Shown here piece by piece: positions 17,812-26,260 of a stretch of 36,892 nt of DNA. This DNA comes from Xanthomonas cannabis pv. cannabis (GTDB lineage: Bacteria > Pseudomonadota > Gammaproteobacteria > Xanthomonadales > Xanthomonadaceae): the NCBI RefSeq assembly GCF_000802365.1, contig NZ_JSZE01000022.1, positions 1 through 36,892 on the forward strand, in the 5' to 3' direction. The notes beneath the pieces were generated by a model that saw only the letters and a program-made list of their open reading frames with translations, had not been told where the DNA came from and searched no databases. Both the position numbers and the translations under genes were made by a program. How positions within the stretch are numbered: the first letter of the stretch is position 1; each line of letters begins with the position of its first letter.

Positions 17812-19925
17812 GTCAGGTGCGCTTCGGGTTGCAGGCACGTTTCCTGTTGGTCATGGCGCTGACCCTGCTGCTGGTCGGCGCGATCCTGGCCTCGCTGCTG
17901 CAGCGCCAGAGCGCCATGCAGCGCGAGGTGCGGGGCTTGAGCGCGCAGATCCTGCATGAGCTGTTCGACCGCAGCCTGCGCACCCGCGGCGAGACGCTGG
18001 CCACCGAGCTGGCCTCCGGCCTGGCCAACCCGCTGTATTACTCCGACCTGGGTGCCGTGGGCGCGCTGGTGCGCAATGCCGCGCGCCAGCAGGTGGTCAG
18101 CTACGTGCTGGTGTTCGACCGCCGCGGCCGGCTGGTGCATGACGGCACGCCCACCCTGCAGCGCTACGGCCAGACCATGACCGACCCGCTGGCGGCCAAG
18201 GCGGTCAATGCACGGGCGATGCTGCTGCAGTCCTCGCCCGAGGTGCTGGAGGTCACGGTACCGATCAAGATCGGCGATCAGCGCATCGGCGGGGTGCGCG
18301 TGGGCATGTCGCGCGAGCGTGTGCGCAGGATCGAGTCCGGCGCCAACCTGACCCTGGTCGAAAACCTCAATGCGATCGGCAAGCGCGATCTGGGTTGGCT
18401 GCTGGTGCTGCTGGCTGCGCTGGTGGGGTTGGGCGTGCTGCTGGCGATCTACGTGCAGCGCACGCTGGTGGCGCCGGTGCGGCTGCTGGCGGCGGCGGCG
18501 CGGCAGATCGAGCGCGGCGACTATGCCGTGCAGCTGCCGCCGCACCCGCGCAACGACGAGATCGGCGAGCTGATCTCTGCGTTCGGCCGCATGAGCGAGA
18601 GCATTGCCCGCCACGATCGCGAGGTGCGCCACATGGCCTACACCGACGCGCTGACCGGGCTGACCAACCGGCTGGGTTTCCGCGAGGGGCTGGATCATCT
18701 GCTCAATACCGCGCGCAGCACCGACAGCAAGCTGGCCTTGCTGTTTGCCGATATCGATGACTTCAAGCGCGTCAACGACACCCTGGGCCACGAGGCCGGC
18801 GACGAAGCCTTGCTGCAGTTCGCCAGCCGCATCAGTCGCGCGGTCTGCGCGTTGGGGGGCGACGACGCGATTCTGGCGCGCTTTGGCGGCGACGAGTTCG
18901 TGATCCTGCTGCAGAGCGGCGATGTCAGCTTGCTGGCTGCGCAGCTGGCGGACCGCCTGGTGCACGAATTGAGCCGCCCGTTGAACGTGCAGGGGCGCGA
19001 AGTGTTCCTGGGCACCTCGATCGGCATCACGCTGTTCCCCGACGATGCCAACGATGCCACCGCGTTGCTCAAGAACGGCGACATTGCGATGTACCAGGCC
19101 AAGGTCGCCGGCAAGAACTGCCACCGGTTCTACAGCCGTGCCGCCGACCATGCGGTCGAACGCCGCGTGCATATGGAGCACGAGCTACGCGGTGCGTGGG
19201 AGCGCGACGAACTGCGGCTGGTGTACCAGCCGATCTACCGCACCAGCGACCGCGTGCTGGTAGGCGTGGAGGTGTTGCTGCGCTGGCAGCACCCGGCGCT
19301 GGGCACGATTGCGCCGTCCACCTTCATCGACATCGCCGAGCAGAGCGGGTTGATCGAGGTGATCGGCCCCAAGGTCCTGCGTGCGGCCTGCCTGGAGGCG
19401 GCGCAGTGGCCGATGATGGGCGATGGCCTGTTCATTTCGGTCAACGTCTCGCCGCGGCAGTTGCGCAGCGGTGCGCTGATCGACACCGTGGCCGAGTGCC
19501 TGGCCGAGTCCGGGTTGCCGGCTGCCCGATTGCATCTGGAGCTCACCGAGACGGCGGTGATCGGCGACGAGATGATGGCGGCCAGCCTGCTCGACCAGCT
19601 GCACCGTACCGGCGTGAAAGTGTGGCTGGACGACTTCGGTACCGGTTTCTCCGGCCTGAGCCACCTGCGCCAGGTGCCGGTGGACGGGGTCAAGATCGAC
19701 AAGAGTTTCATCGCCGACCTGCAGCGCGACCCGGACGATCTGGCGCTGACCACCGCGATCATCAACATGGCCCATTCGCTGGGGATCACCGTGGTCGCCG
19801 AAGGCATCGAGCAGGAAGCGCAGTTCAACCTGCTGCGCGAGCGCGGCTGCGACCTGGGGCAGGGCTACTGGTTCAGCCGCCCGCTGAGCCCGGCGGACCT
19901 GGTCAAGCTGATCGCGGCGGGGTGA
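17808..19925 (+). CDS. Membrane HAMP-GGDEF-EAL bifunctional c-di-GMP enzyme
   Basis: 705 residues. TM1 about 13-31, periplasmic sensor domain about 32-195, TM2 about 196-216, HAMP about 217-272, GGDEF about 275-445, EAL about 455-705. The GGDEF signature GGDEF (360-364) is intact, as are FADIDDFKRVND and the surrounding substrate contacts; no RxxD inhibitory site precedes it. The EAL motif reads EVL (488-490), which keeps the metal-binding Glu, and LDDFGTGFSGLSHL, VDGVKIDKSF and AEGIEQEAQ are present. Both cyclase and phosphodiesterase activities are therefore plausible. The start at 17808 overlaps the PhnD-like gene (ATGA); the binding protein probably docks on the periplasmic domain. Confidence 0.92.
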   Translation: MSQVRFGLQARFLLVMALTLLLVGAILASLLQRQSAMQREVRGLSAQILHELFDRSLRTRGETLATELASGLANPLYYSDLGAVGALVRNAARQQVVSYVLVFDRRGRLVHDGTPTLQRYGQTMTDPLAAKAVNARAMLLQSSPEVLEVTVPIKIGDQRIGGVRVGMSRERVRRIESGANLTLVENLNAIGKRDLGWLLVLLAALVGLGVLLAIYVQRTLVAPVRLLAAAARQIERGDYAVQLPPHPRNDEIGELISAFGRMSESIARHDREVRHMAYTDALTGLTNRLGFREGLDHLLNTARSTDSKLALLFADIDDFKRVNDTLGHEAGDEALLQFASRISRAVCALGGDDAILARFGGDEFVILLQSGDVSLLAAQLADRLVHELSRPLNVQGREVFLGTSIGITLFPDDANDATALLKNGDIAMYQAKVAGKNCHRFYSRAADHAVERRVHMEHELRGAWERDELRLVYQPIYRTSDRVLVGVEVLLRWQHPALGTIAPSTFIDIAEQSGLIEVIGPKVLRAACLEAAQWPMMGDGLFISVNVSPRQLRSGALIDTVAECLAESGLPAARLHLELTETAVIGDEMMAASLLDQLHRTGVKVWLDDFGTGFSGLSHLRQVPVDGVKIDKSFIADLQRDPDDLALTTAIINMAHSLGITVVAEGIEQEAQFNLLRERGCDLGQGYWFSRPLSPADLVKLIAAG

Positions 19926-19929
19926 TCAG

Positions 19930-20019
19930 CGTAGGAGCGCACCCGGGCGCGACGGGGCTTTACCGGGCAATCGAGGCGTTATCAGGGAAGGCTTCGTCGC
20001 GCCCGGGTGCGCTCCTACG
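19930..20019. repeat. Large palindromic repeat element (25-bp arms, GTAGGAGCG termini)
   Basis: Arms 19930-19954 and 19995-20019 are perfect reverse complements over 25 bp, with a 40-bp centre. The outer nine bases match the element at 15028-15095. It sits four bases after the GGDEF-EAL stop and 24 bp before the convergent epmB stop, where it could act as a bidirectional terminator. It resembles the REP/MITE-like intergenic repeats of Xanthomonas and relatives. Confidence 0.9.
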
Positions 20020-20043
20020 GGCCCTGTGTGGCGGCGACATTGG

Positions 20044-21072
20044 TTACAGCGGGCGCTTGCCGGTGTCGCCGGGGATTTCGCGCACCAGGCGCGGGACCAG
20101 GTAGCCGGACAGGCGCGTGGCCAGTGCTGCATGCAGGGCGCGTGCGCGGGTGTCGTCGACTTCGAAATGCGCCACGCCGGCCACGCGGTCGAGCTGGTGC
20201 AGGTAATACGGCAGCACACCGGCCGCAAAGCTGCGCTCGCTCAGGGCGGCCAGTGCGTCCACGCTGTCGTTGACGCCGCGCAGCAGCACGGCCTGATTGA
20301 GCACCTGCGCGCCAGCGCCGCGCAGGGCATGCACGGCAGCGTCCACCGCGGCGTCGAATTCGTTGGCGTGGTTGGCATGGATCACGAACGCCACCGGCCA
20401 TGGCAGGCTGCGCAGCCAGGCCAGCAGCGGTGCATCCACGCGTTCGGGCAGCACCACCGGCAGGCGGCTGTGGATGCGCAGGCGCTTGAGGTGCGGGATC
20501 GCGGCCAGGGCATCGGTCAGTTCGACCAGCTTGGGCGTGGCCAGCGACAGCGGATCGCCACCGGAGAGCAGCACTTCGTCGATGCCCGGGTCGGCCGCAA
20601 TCGCGGCCACGGCCGCGCGCCAGCCTTCGCGGGCGGCGGTTTCGTCTGCATACGGGAAGTGGCGACGGAAGCAGTAGCGGCAGTGCACCGCGCAACTGCC
20701 GGTGGCGATCAGCAAGGCGCGGCCGCGGTATTTCTGGATCACCCCGGCGGCGGTTTTTGCAGCCGCATCGCCGACCGCGTCCAGGCCGAAGCCGGGAACC
20801 GGCTGCATCTCCGCGTCCAGCGGCAGCACCTGGCGCAGCAGCGGGTCGTTGAGGTCGCCAGGCCGCATCCGGGCCACGAACGCGTGCGGCACCCGCAGCG
20901 GGAACTGCGCCGCCGCGTCATCGCTGATGCCGGCGGCCTGCGCCTCCAGGCCCAGCAGCGCCAGCAGGGCGCGCGGGTCGCGCACGGCGTCGCGCCACTG
21001 CTGTTGCCAGCGCGGCGGCTGCAGGACGGGGAGCGGGGACGGCTGCAAGGCGAGGGGGGCTGCGGTTATCAT
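20044..21072 (-). CDS. epmB: EF-P lysine 2,3-aminomutase EpmB
   Basis: 342 residues, radical-SAM enzyme converting (S)-alpha-lysine to (R)-beta-lysine for EF-P modification. The iron-sulphur motif CAVHCRYC (Cys127, 131, 134) lies in [18 protein letters not shown]; the [10 protein letters not shown] segment and [13 protein letters not shown] follow. The protein is shorter than catabolic lysine 2,3-aminomutase, as expected for EpmB. It is divergent from efp (101 bp between starts), which supports the assignment. No epmA is in the window. Confidence 0.95.
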   Translation of the reverse strand: MITAAPLALQPSPLPVLQPPRWQQQWRDAVRDPRALLALLGLEAQAAGISDDAAAQFPLRVPHAFVARMRPGDLNDPLLRQVLPLDAEMQPVPGFGLDAVGDAAAKTAAGVIQKYRGRALLIATGSCAVHCRYCFRRHFPYADETAAREGWRAAVAAIAADPGIDEVLLSGGDPLSLATPKLVELTDALAAIPHLKRLRIHSRLPVVLPERVDAPLLAWLRSLPWPVAFVIHANHANEFDAAVDAAVHALRGAGAQVLNQAVLLRGVNDSVDALAALSERSFAAGVLPYYLHQLDRVAGVAHFEVDDTRARALHAALATRLSGYLVPRLVREIPGDTGKRPL

Positions 21073-21091
21073 GTGCGGTCACAAAACCAAT

Positions 21092-21150
21092 GCCCGCCGG
21101 TGATGGCGGGCGCCCCATTCTAATCCGACCCGCCCCAGAGTGGCGGGTCG
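21092..21150 (+). promoter_or_regulatory. Two tandem hairpins in the efp upstream region
   Basis: First stem 21092-21098 with 21105-21111 (7 bp, six-base loop). Second stem 21126-21134 with 21142-21150 (9 bp, seven-base loop CCAGAGT). The second ends 11 bp before the GAGGAG ribosome site of efp. Neither is followed by a T tract on the plus strand. Being palindromic they could also serve as operators for the divergent epmB/efp pair. Confidence 0.6.
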
Positions 21151-21173
21151 TGGTCTTATCGAGGAGCTGCACC

Positions 21174-21740
21174 ATGGCCACTGTTGGCATGAACGATGTC
21201 AAGAACGGCATGAAGATCCTGGTCAATAACGAACCGGCGGTCATCACCGAGACCGAGTACGTCAAGCCGGGCAAGGGCCAGGCCTTCACCCGCATGAAGT
21301 ACCGCTTCATCAAGTCCGGGCGCGTGGTCGAAATGACCATGAAGGCGACCGACGACGTGGAAGTGGCCGACGTGGTCGACACCGACATGCGCTACCTGTA
21401 CAGCGATGGCGAGTACTGGCACTTCATGGACCCGGAATCCTTCGAGCAGGTGCAGGCGGACAAGGCCGGCATGGGCGGCGCCGAGAAGTGGCTCAAGGGC
21501 GAGGAAGACTGCATCGTGACGCTGTGGAACGGCGCGCCGATCTGGGTCCAGCCGCCGAACTTCGTCGAGCTCAAGATCACCGAGACCGACCCGGGCGTGC
21601 GTGGCGATACCTCCGGCGGCGGCGGCAAGCCGGCCACGCTGGAAACCGGTGCCGTGGTGCGCGTGCCGCTGTTCGTCAATCAGGACGAAGTGATCAAGGT
21701 CGACACCCGCTCGGGCGAATACTCCGCGCGCGTCAAGTAA
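21174..21740 (+). CDS. efp: Elongation factor P
   Basis: 188 residues, three beta-barrel domains. Relieves ribosome stalling at polyproline. The modification loop is [10 protein letters not shown] with Lys34, the residue beta-lysylated by EpmA/EpmB in enteric bacteria, consistent with epmB next door. The [21 protein letters not shown] signature is in domain III. Start at 21174 (MATVGMNDV) has GAGGAG seven bases upstream. Only four bases separate its stop from the next gene, so the two are probably co-transcribed. Confidence 0.97.
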   Translation: MATVGMNDVKNGMKILVNNEPAVITETEYVKPGKGQAFTRMKYRFIKSGRVVEMTMKATDDVEVADVVDTDMRYLYSDGEYWHFMDPESFEQVQADKAGMGGAEKWLKGEEDCIVTLWNGAPIWVQPPNFVELKITETDPGVRGDTSGGGGKPATLETGAVVRVPLFVNQDEVIKVDTRSGEYSARVK

Positions 21741-21744
21741 CCGC

Positions 21745-22593
21745 ATGCGCGCCGGACACTGGCTGGAGCGAGCGCGACGCGGTGCCAGTGTCCCGTGGGT
21801 CGTGGGCGGCGTGCTGTGTGCCGCGCTGGCCGCCTGCCCGGCGCTTGCCCACGCAGCCGCCGCAACCTGCGATGCACGCAGCGTCGCAGCGGTGGCGCAG
21901 GCCGACGTATTCGACGGCGCCGTCGCTGCGGCGCCGGGCGATCGCGTGGTGGCGCAGACCTGCAAGCTCTGGCCCTACGATGCGACGATCCGGCTGGCGG
22001 CCATCGCGTTTGCCACCGATACCGCCGCGCCAGGCGAGCGTGAACTGCAATTGCGCATTGCCCTGCTGGACGCCGCCAGCGGCAAGGTGCTGGCCGGCTA
22101 TACGCAGGCCCTGGGCGAAGACGCCGCCTTCGAGCTCGACGCCGACAGCCTGCGTCTGGACACCGCGCGCTACGACGTGGCGCCCGGGACGCGCGCGATC
22201 GGCGTGGTCGTGCACAGCGTCGCGCGTGGGCCCAGTTGCCCGGATTTCCGCAGTGAGGATGCACTGACCCTGCTGGTCCGCGACGGGCGCACGCTGCGCC
22301 CGGTGCTGCAACGCGATCTGTCGCTCTGGCAGCGCGTCAAGGGCGAACCCTGCAGTCCGGGGCAGGGCGGGGTGATTACCGAAAGTGCCGAGCTGTCCTT
22401 GGCGATGGCACCGCGGTCACATGCCGGCTATGCGGACATAGTCCTGACCGCAAACATCCGCACCCTTGAGAGCGTGGCCGGCGGCGACCCCGCTGCCGAA
22501 CGCACGCGTCGCGCACGGCAGCTGCTGCGCTACGACGGCACACGCTATGTGGCGACCTCCGGCGGCGATGCCAGCTGGCCGTTCGGCAACTAA
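21745..22593 (+). CDS. Secreted/periplasmic protein of unknown function
   Basis: 282 residues that I do not recognise. The N-terminus has a basic start, a hydrophobic core (about 17-33) and an Ala-rich region with likely cleavage near residue 38-40, so the product is exported. Four Cys in the mature part (TCDAR, TCKLW, SCPDF, PCSPG) may form two disulphides. The rest looks beta-rich. The gene starts four bases after efp and ends six bases before mtaD, so it is part of the same apparent operon; nothing in it indicates function. Confidence 0.75.
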   Translation: MRAGHWLERARRGASVPWVVGGVLCAALAACPALAHAAAATCDARSVAAVAQADVFDGAVAAAPGDRVVAQTCKLWPYDATIRLAAIAFATDTAAPGERELQLRIALLDAASGKVLAGYTQALGEDAAFELDADSLRLDTARYDVAPGTRAIGVVVHSVARGPSCPDFRSEDALTLLVRDGRTLRPVLQRDLSLWQRVKGEPCSPGQGGVITESAELSLAMAPRSHAGYADIVLTANIRTLESVAGGDPAAERTRRARQLLRYDGTRYVATSGGDASWPFGN

Positions 22594-22599
22594 CCTTCC

Positions 22600-23949
22600 A
22601 TGGAACCGCTCATGACCAATGCTCCCCCAGAACCGTGCGACCTGCTGATCGAAGCCGGCTACGTGGTGCCGATCGAACCACACGCGGTGGTTCTCGAAGA
22701 TCATGCCGTGGCCGTGCGCGGCGGCGTGATCGTGGCGATCCTGCCGACTGCGCAGGCACGCGCGCGCTTTGCGCCGGCCCAGACCGTGTCGCGCCCGGAC
22801 GCGGCGCTGATGCCGGGCCTGGTCAACGCGCATACGCACAACCCGATGACGCTGCTGCGCGGCGTCGCCGACGACCTGCCATTGATGGTGTGGCTGCAGC
22901 AGCACATCTGGCCGGTGGAAGCGGCGGTGATCGGGCCGGAGTTCGTCGCCGACGGCACCACGCTGGCGATCGCCGAGATGCTGCGCGGCGGCACCACCTG
23001 CGTCAATGAAAACTACTTCTTTGCCGATGTGCAGGCAGCGGTCTACAAGCAGCACGGGTTCCGCGCGCTGGTCGGTGCGGTGATCATCGATTTCCCCACC
23101 GCATGGGCCTCGTCGGACGATGAGTATTTCGCGCGTGCCGGCGAATTGCACGACCAGTGGCGCGACGATCCGTTGATCGGTACCGCGTTCGCGCCGCATG
23201 CGCCGTACACGGTGAACGATGCCAACTTCGAACGCGTGCGCATGCTGGCCGACCAGCTGGACATGCCGGTGCATCTGCATACCCATGAAACCGCGCAGGA
23301 AGTGGCCGACTCGATCACGCAGTACGGGCAGCGCCCGCTGGCGCGCCTGGATCGGCTTGGCCTGGTCAACGACCGCCTGATCGCCGTGCACATGACCCAG
23401 CTCACCGATGCCGAAATCCACCTGTGCGCCGAGCGCGGCGTCAGCGTGGTGCATTGCCCGGAATCCAACCTCAAGCTGGCCTCGGGGTTCTGCCCGGCCT
23501 GCGCGCTGCAGCGTGCAGGCGTGAACCTGGCCATCGGCACCGACGGCTGCGCCAGCAACAACGACCTGGACATGTTCAGCGAGAATCGCACCGCCGCCAT
23601 CCTGGCCAAGGCGGTGGCCAACGATGCCACCGCCCTGGACGCGGCGACCACGCTGCGCGCGGCCACGCTGGGCGGTGCGCGTGCATTGGGCTTCGGCGAC
23701 AGGATCGGCTCGATCGAAGTCGGCAAGCAGGCCGACCTGGTCTGCGTGGATCTTGCCGCACTGGAAACCCAGCCGCTGCATCATGTGTTGTCGCAGCTGA
23801 TCTACGCGGCCGGCCGGCATCAGGTCACCGATGTGTGGATCGCCGGCAAGCCCAAGCTGGTGCAGCGCGAGCTGATCGACATGGATACCGCGGCCCTCGT
23901 CGCCAACGCGCGGCAATGGCGCGACCGCATCCGCACCGTCCGCGCCTGA
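22600..23949 (+). CDS. mtaD: 5-methylthioadenosine/S-adenosylhomocysteine deaminase (TRZ/ATZ amidohydrolase)
   Basis: 449 residues. Metal-dependent amidohydrolase that deaminates MTA or SAH to the inosyl forms. Motifs: VNAHTHN (first metal His pair), LHTHETAQE (His ligand and acid), [18 protein letters not shown], and [14 protein letters not shown] (metal Asp). Two in-frame starts are possible: 22600 (MEPLMTN) and 22612 (MTNAPPEP); neither has a strong ribosome site. Followed 29 bp later by ubiG and then a MupP-type phosphatase, the same gene order seen in Pseudomonas. UbiG generates SAH, so pairing with a SAH deaminase makes metabolic sense. Confidence 0.92.
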   Translation: MEPLMTNAPPEPCDLLIEAGYVVPIEPHAVVLEDHAVAVRGGVIVAILPTAQARARFAPAQTVSRPDAALMPGLVNAHTHNPMTLLRGVADDLPLMVWLQQHIWPVEAAVIGPEFVADGTTLAIAEMLRGGTTCVNENYFFADVQAAVYKQHGFRALVGAVIIDFPTAWASSDDEYFARAGELHDQWRDDPLIGTAFAPHAPYTVNDANFERVRMLADQLDMPVHLHTHETAQEVADSITQYGQRPLARLDRLGLVNDRLIAVHMTQLTDAEIHLCAERGVSVVHCPESNLKLASGFCPACALQRAGVNLAIGTDGCASNNDLDMFSENRTAAILAKAVANDATALDAATTLRAATLGGARALGFGDRIGSIEVGKQADLVCVDLAALETQPLHHVLSQLIYAAGRHQVTDVWIAGKPKLVQRELIDMDTAALVANARQWRDRIRTVRA

Positions 23950-23978
23950 GCGCGCGTCATCGCATCCCGGAGTTCCGC

Positions 23979-24698
23979 ATGAATCCCACGACCCACTCCA
24001 GCTCCACCAACTTCCATCAGGCCGAACTGGACAAGTTTGCCGCACTGGCCAACCGCTGGTGGGACGCCGACGGCCCGCAGAAGCCGCTGCATGCGCTCAA
24101 CCCGGTGCGTCTGCAGTACGTGTCCGCACGCCAGCAGCTGGCCGGCGCGCGCGTGCTCGATGTGGGGTGCGGCGGCGGCCTGCTCAGCGAGTCGATGGCA
24201 CGCCTGGGCGCGCAGGTCACCGCGATCGATCTGGCGCCGGAGCTGGTCAAGGTGGCGCGCCTGCACAGCCTGGAATCGGGCGTGCAGGTGGACTATCGCG
24301 TGCAGTCGGTGGAAGACCTGGCGGCCGAACAGCCAGGCAGCTTCGATGCGGTGACCTGCATGGAAATGCTCGAACACGTGCCGGACCCGACCGCGATCAT
24401 CCGCGCCTGCGCCAGCCTGCTCAAGCCGGGCGGCAAGCTGTTCCTGTCCACGCTCAACCGCACCCCGGCCGCGTTCGCGCTGGCGGTGGTGGGCGCCGAA
24501 TACATCGCGCGGCTGCTGCCCAAGGGCACCCATCACTACAAGGATTTCATCAAGCCGGCAGAGCTGGCGGCCTGGTTGCGCAATGCCGAGCTGCAGCTGG
24601 ACGACGTCAGCGGCATGCTCTACGAGCCGTGGCGCAACCGCGCGCGGTTGTCTTCGCGCACCGAGGTCAATTACCTGGCATATGCGGTAAAGCCGTGA
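23979..24698 (+). CDS. ubiG: Ubiquinone biosynthesis O-methyltransferase UbiG
   Basis: 239 residues. SAM-dependent class I methyltransferase performing both O-methylations of ubiquinone synthesis. Family features: [18 protein letters not shown] at the N-terminus, SAM-binding [12 protein letters not shown] (about 59-70), [12 protein letters not shown] (about 127-138), and [11 protein letters not shown]. Start at 23979 follows a GGAG-like site (CCGGAGTTCCGC) at proper spacing. Confidence 0.96.
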   Translation: MNPTTHSSSTNFHQAELDKFAALANRWWDADGPQKPLHALNPVRLQYVSARQQLAGARVLDVGCGGGLLSESMARLGAQVTAIDLAPELVKVARLHSLESGVQVDYRVQSVEDLAAEQPGSFDAVTCMEMLEHVPDPTAIIRACASLLKPGGKLFLSTLNRTPAAFALAVVGAEYIARLLPKGTHHYKDFIKPAELAAWLRNAELQLDDVSGMLYEPWRNRARLSSRTEVNYLAYAVKP

Positions 24699-24711
24699 CG
24701 GGCAGGCAGTC

Positions 24712-24732
24712 GGGAATCGGGAGGCGGGAGTC
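24712..24732. repeat. Degenerate GGGAATC heptamer array
   Basis: Three tandem heptamers GGGAATC, GGGAGGC, GGGAGTC between ubiG and the phosphatase gene. The flank GCAACGGCG matches the GCAAAGGCG flank of the array at 11058-11085, so both belong to the same repeat family. Confidence 0.75.
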
Positions 24733-24810
24733 GCAACGGCGGTTGGCAGGGGTCTTGATGGATCCCGGCGCAGGTCCGGTTGCAGATCGCCGCGTGATGG
24801 TGGTGGTCCT

Positions 24811-25476
24811 GTGAGCCTTCCGCGCGCGGTGTTGTTCGATCTGGATGGCACCTTGCTCGATAGCGCGCCAGACATGCTGGCGACCGTCAACGCGATGCTG
24901 GCGGCGCGTGACCGTGCGCCGCTGGCGTTGGAGCAGTTGCGTCCGGTGGTGTCGAAAGGGGCGCGTGCCATGCTGAGCGTGGCGTTTGCCGAGCTCGATG
25001 CCGATGCGCGCACGGCCCTGGTGCCGGAATTCCTGCAGCGTTATGAAGGCTTGATCGGCACGCAGTCGCAGCTGTTCGATGGTATCGAGGCGCTGCTGTC
25101 GCAGCTGGACGATGCCGGCTGCAGCTGGGGCGTGGTGACCAACAAGCCCGAATACCTTGCGCGTCTGATCCTGCCGCAACTTGGGTGGCAGCAGCGCTGC
25201 GCCGTGTTGATCGGTGGCGACAGCCTGCCCGAGCGCAAGCCGCATCCGTTGCCGCTGCTGACCGCCGCCGAACGCATCGGTGTGGCGCCTGCGCAGTGCG
25301 TCTATGTTGGCGATGACGAGCGCGACATTGTTGCAGCGCGCGCGGCCGGCATGCCGTCGGTGGCGGTGTTGTGGGGCTATCGTTTGCACGACGATGCGCC
25401 ATCGCGCTGGCAGGCCGATGTGCTGGTGGAGCATCCGCAGCAGTTGTGGGACCCGGCAACCTGGCCGCAGACCTGA
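24811..25476 (+). CDS. HAD-family phosphatase, MupP (MurNAc-6-phosphate phosphatase) or Gph type
   Basis: 221 residues from a GTG start. HAD motif I FDLDGTLLDS (about 8-17), motif II VVTNKP (about 110), motif III Lys in ERKPHPLPL, motif IV VGDDERDI (about 167-174). Annotated families would give phosphoglycolate phosphatase (gph), but VVSKGARAM and the position after mtaD-ubiG match MupP of the AnmK-AmgK-MurU cell-wall recycling route in Pseudomonas. Assignment between the two is inference from similarity I recall and gene order. The start has no strong ribosome site, and a 112-bp gap with a heptamer repeat precedes it. Confidence 0.85.
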   Translation: MSLPRAVLFDLDGTLLDSAPDMLATVNAMLAARDRAPLALEQLRPVVSKGARAMLSVAFAELDADARTALVPEFLQRYEGLIGTQSQLFDGIEALLSQLDDAGCSWGVVTNKPEYLARLILPQLGWQQRCAVLIGGDSLPERKPHPLPLLTAAERIGVAPAQCVYVGDDERDIVAARAAGMPSVAVLWGYRLHDDAPSRWQADVLVEHPQQLWDPATWPQT

Positions 25477-25504
25477 TCTTCTTTCGCTTTTTTTCGGACC
25501 AGCC

Positions 25505-26194
25505 ATGAGCCAATCCAGCGCTCTCGACAGTTTTCTCGACAAGTGGCGCACCCGCTGGCCGGAGTGGTCGGTTGCCGAGCCTTTCGTTCCCGAACCGCAG
25601 CGGCGCCTGAGCGCTGCCTGGTTTGCGTTGCTGCAGGAATGGGAGGACATCATGAACATCGCCGGCGACCCGTTGCCGGCCGATGCCAAGCTGGCCTGGT
25701 GGCAGCAGGAGCTGCGCGACTGGTCCAGCCAGCGCTCGCGTCACCCATTGGGGCGCGTGCTGGAGCCGGTACGTGCGCCGTGGGCGCAACTGGCCGACAC
25801 CTTGCCCGCGGTGCAGGTCGCGCGTGTGCAGCCTGCATCGTTGCAGCAGGCACTGGAGCAGCTGCGTGACTTCGCCCAGGCAGTGATTGCGGTGGAAGCG
25901 GTGCTGTTTGCGCGTGCACAGCCGGGCGATGCCACTGCGGTGGCGGTGCAATGGCTGGACGCACGCCAGCGCGTGGCCGGCGATAGCGCAGCGCCTGGTG
26001 GCGTGACCACGGTGGCTTGGCGCACGCAGTTGCTGCGCGCGTGGCCGCGCAAGCCGGCCCTGGCGCGACCGCACCGGGTGTGGTCGCGGCTGGCACGGCT
26101 GCGCCTGCAGCGCGAACTGGCCGGCAAGGCGGCCTATCCGCCGCCGGTCCAGCAGCTGTGGCATAGCTGGCGAGCTGCCAGCGGCACGGCGTGA
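25505..26194 (+). CDS. Squalene/phytoene-synthase-like protein (short, divergent)
   Basis: 229 residues. The segment PADAKLAWWQQELRDWSSQRSRHPLG (about 58-83) resembles the A-x-L-x-W-W-R/Q-D/E-x-L region of the squalene/phytoene synthase superfamily, including the NDUFAF6-type members. The canonical paired DxxxD prenyl-diphosphate motifs are not seen, and the protein is shorter than a catalytic synthase, so it is probably a non-catalytic or specialised relative. Starts 28 bp after the phosphatase gene, likely last of that operon. Function unknown. Confidence 0.65.
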   Translation: MSQSSALDSFLDKWRTRWPEWSVAEPFVPEPQRRLSAAWFALLQEWEDIMNIAGDPLPADAKLAWWQQELRDWSSQRSRHPLGRVLEPVRAPWAQLADTLPAVQVARVQPASLQQALEQLRDFAQAVIAVEAVLFARAQPGDATAVAVQWLDARQRVAGDSAAPGGVTTVAWRTQLLRAWPRKPALARPHRVWSRLARLRLQRELAGKAAYPPPVQQLWHSWRAASGTA

Positions 26195-26260
26195 AACGCC
26201 TGGTGGCCGCATCCTGCTGGAATGCGGCCACCGAGCTTCAGGGCGTACGCATGGCCGCGA

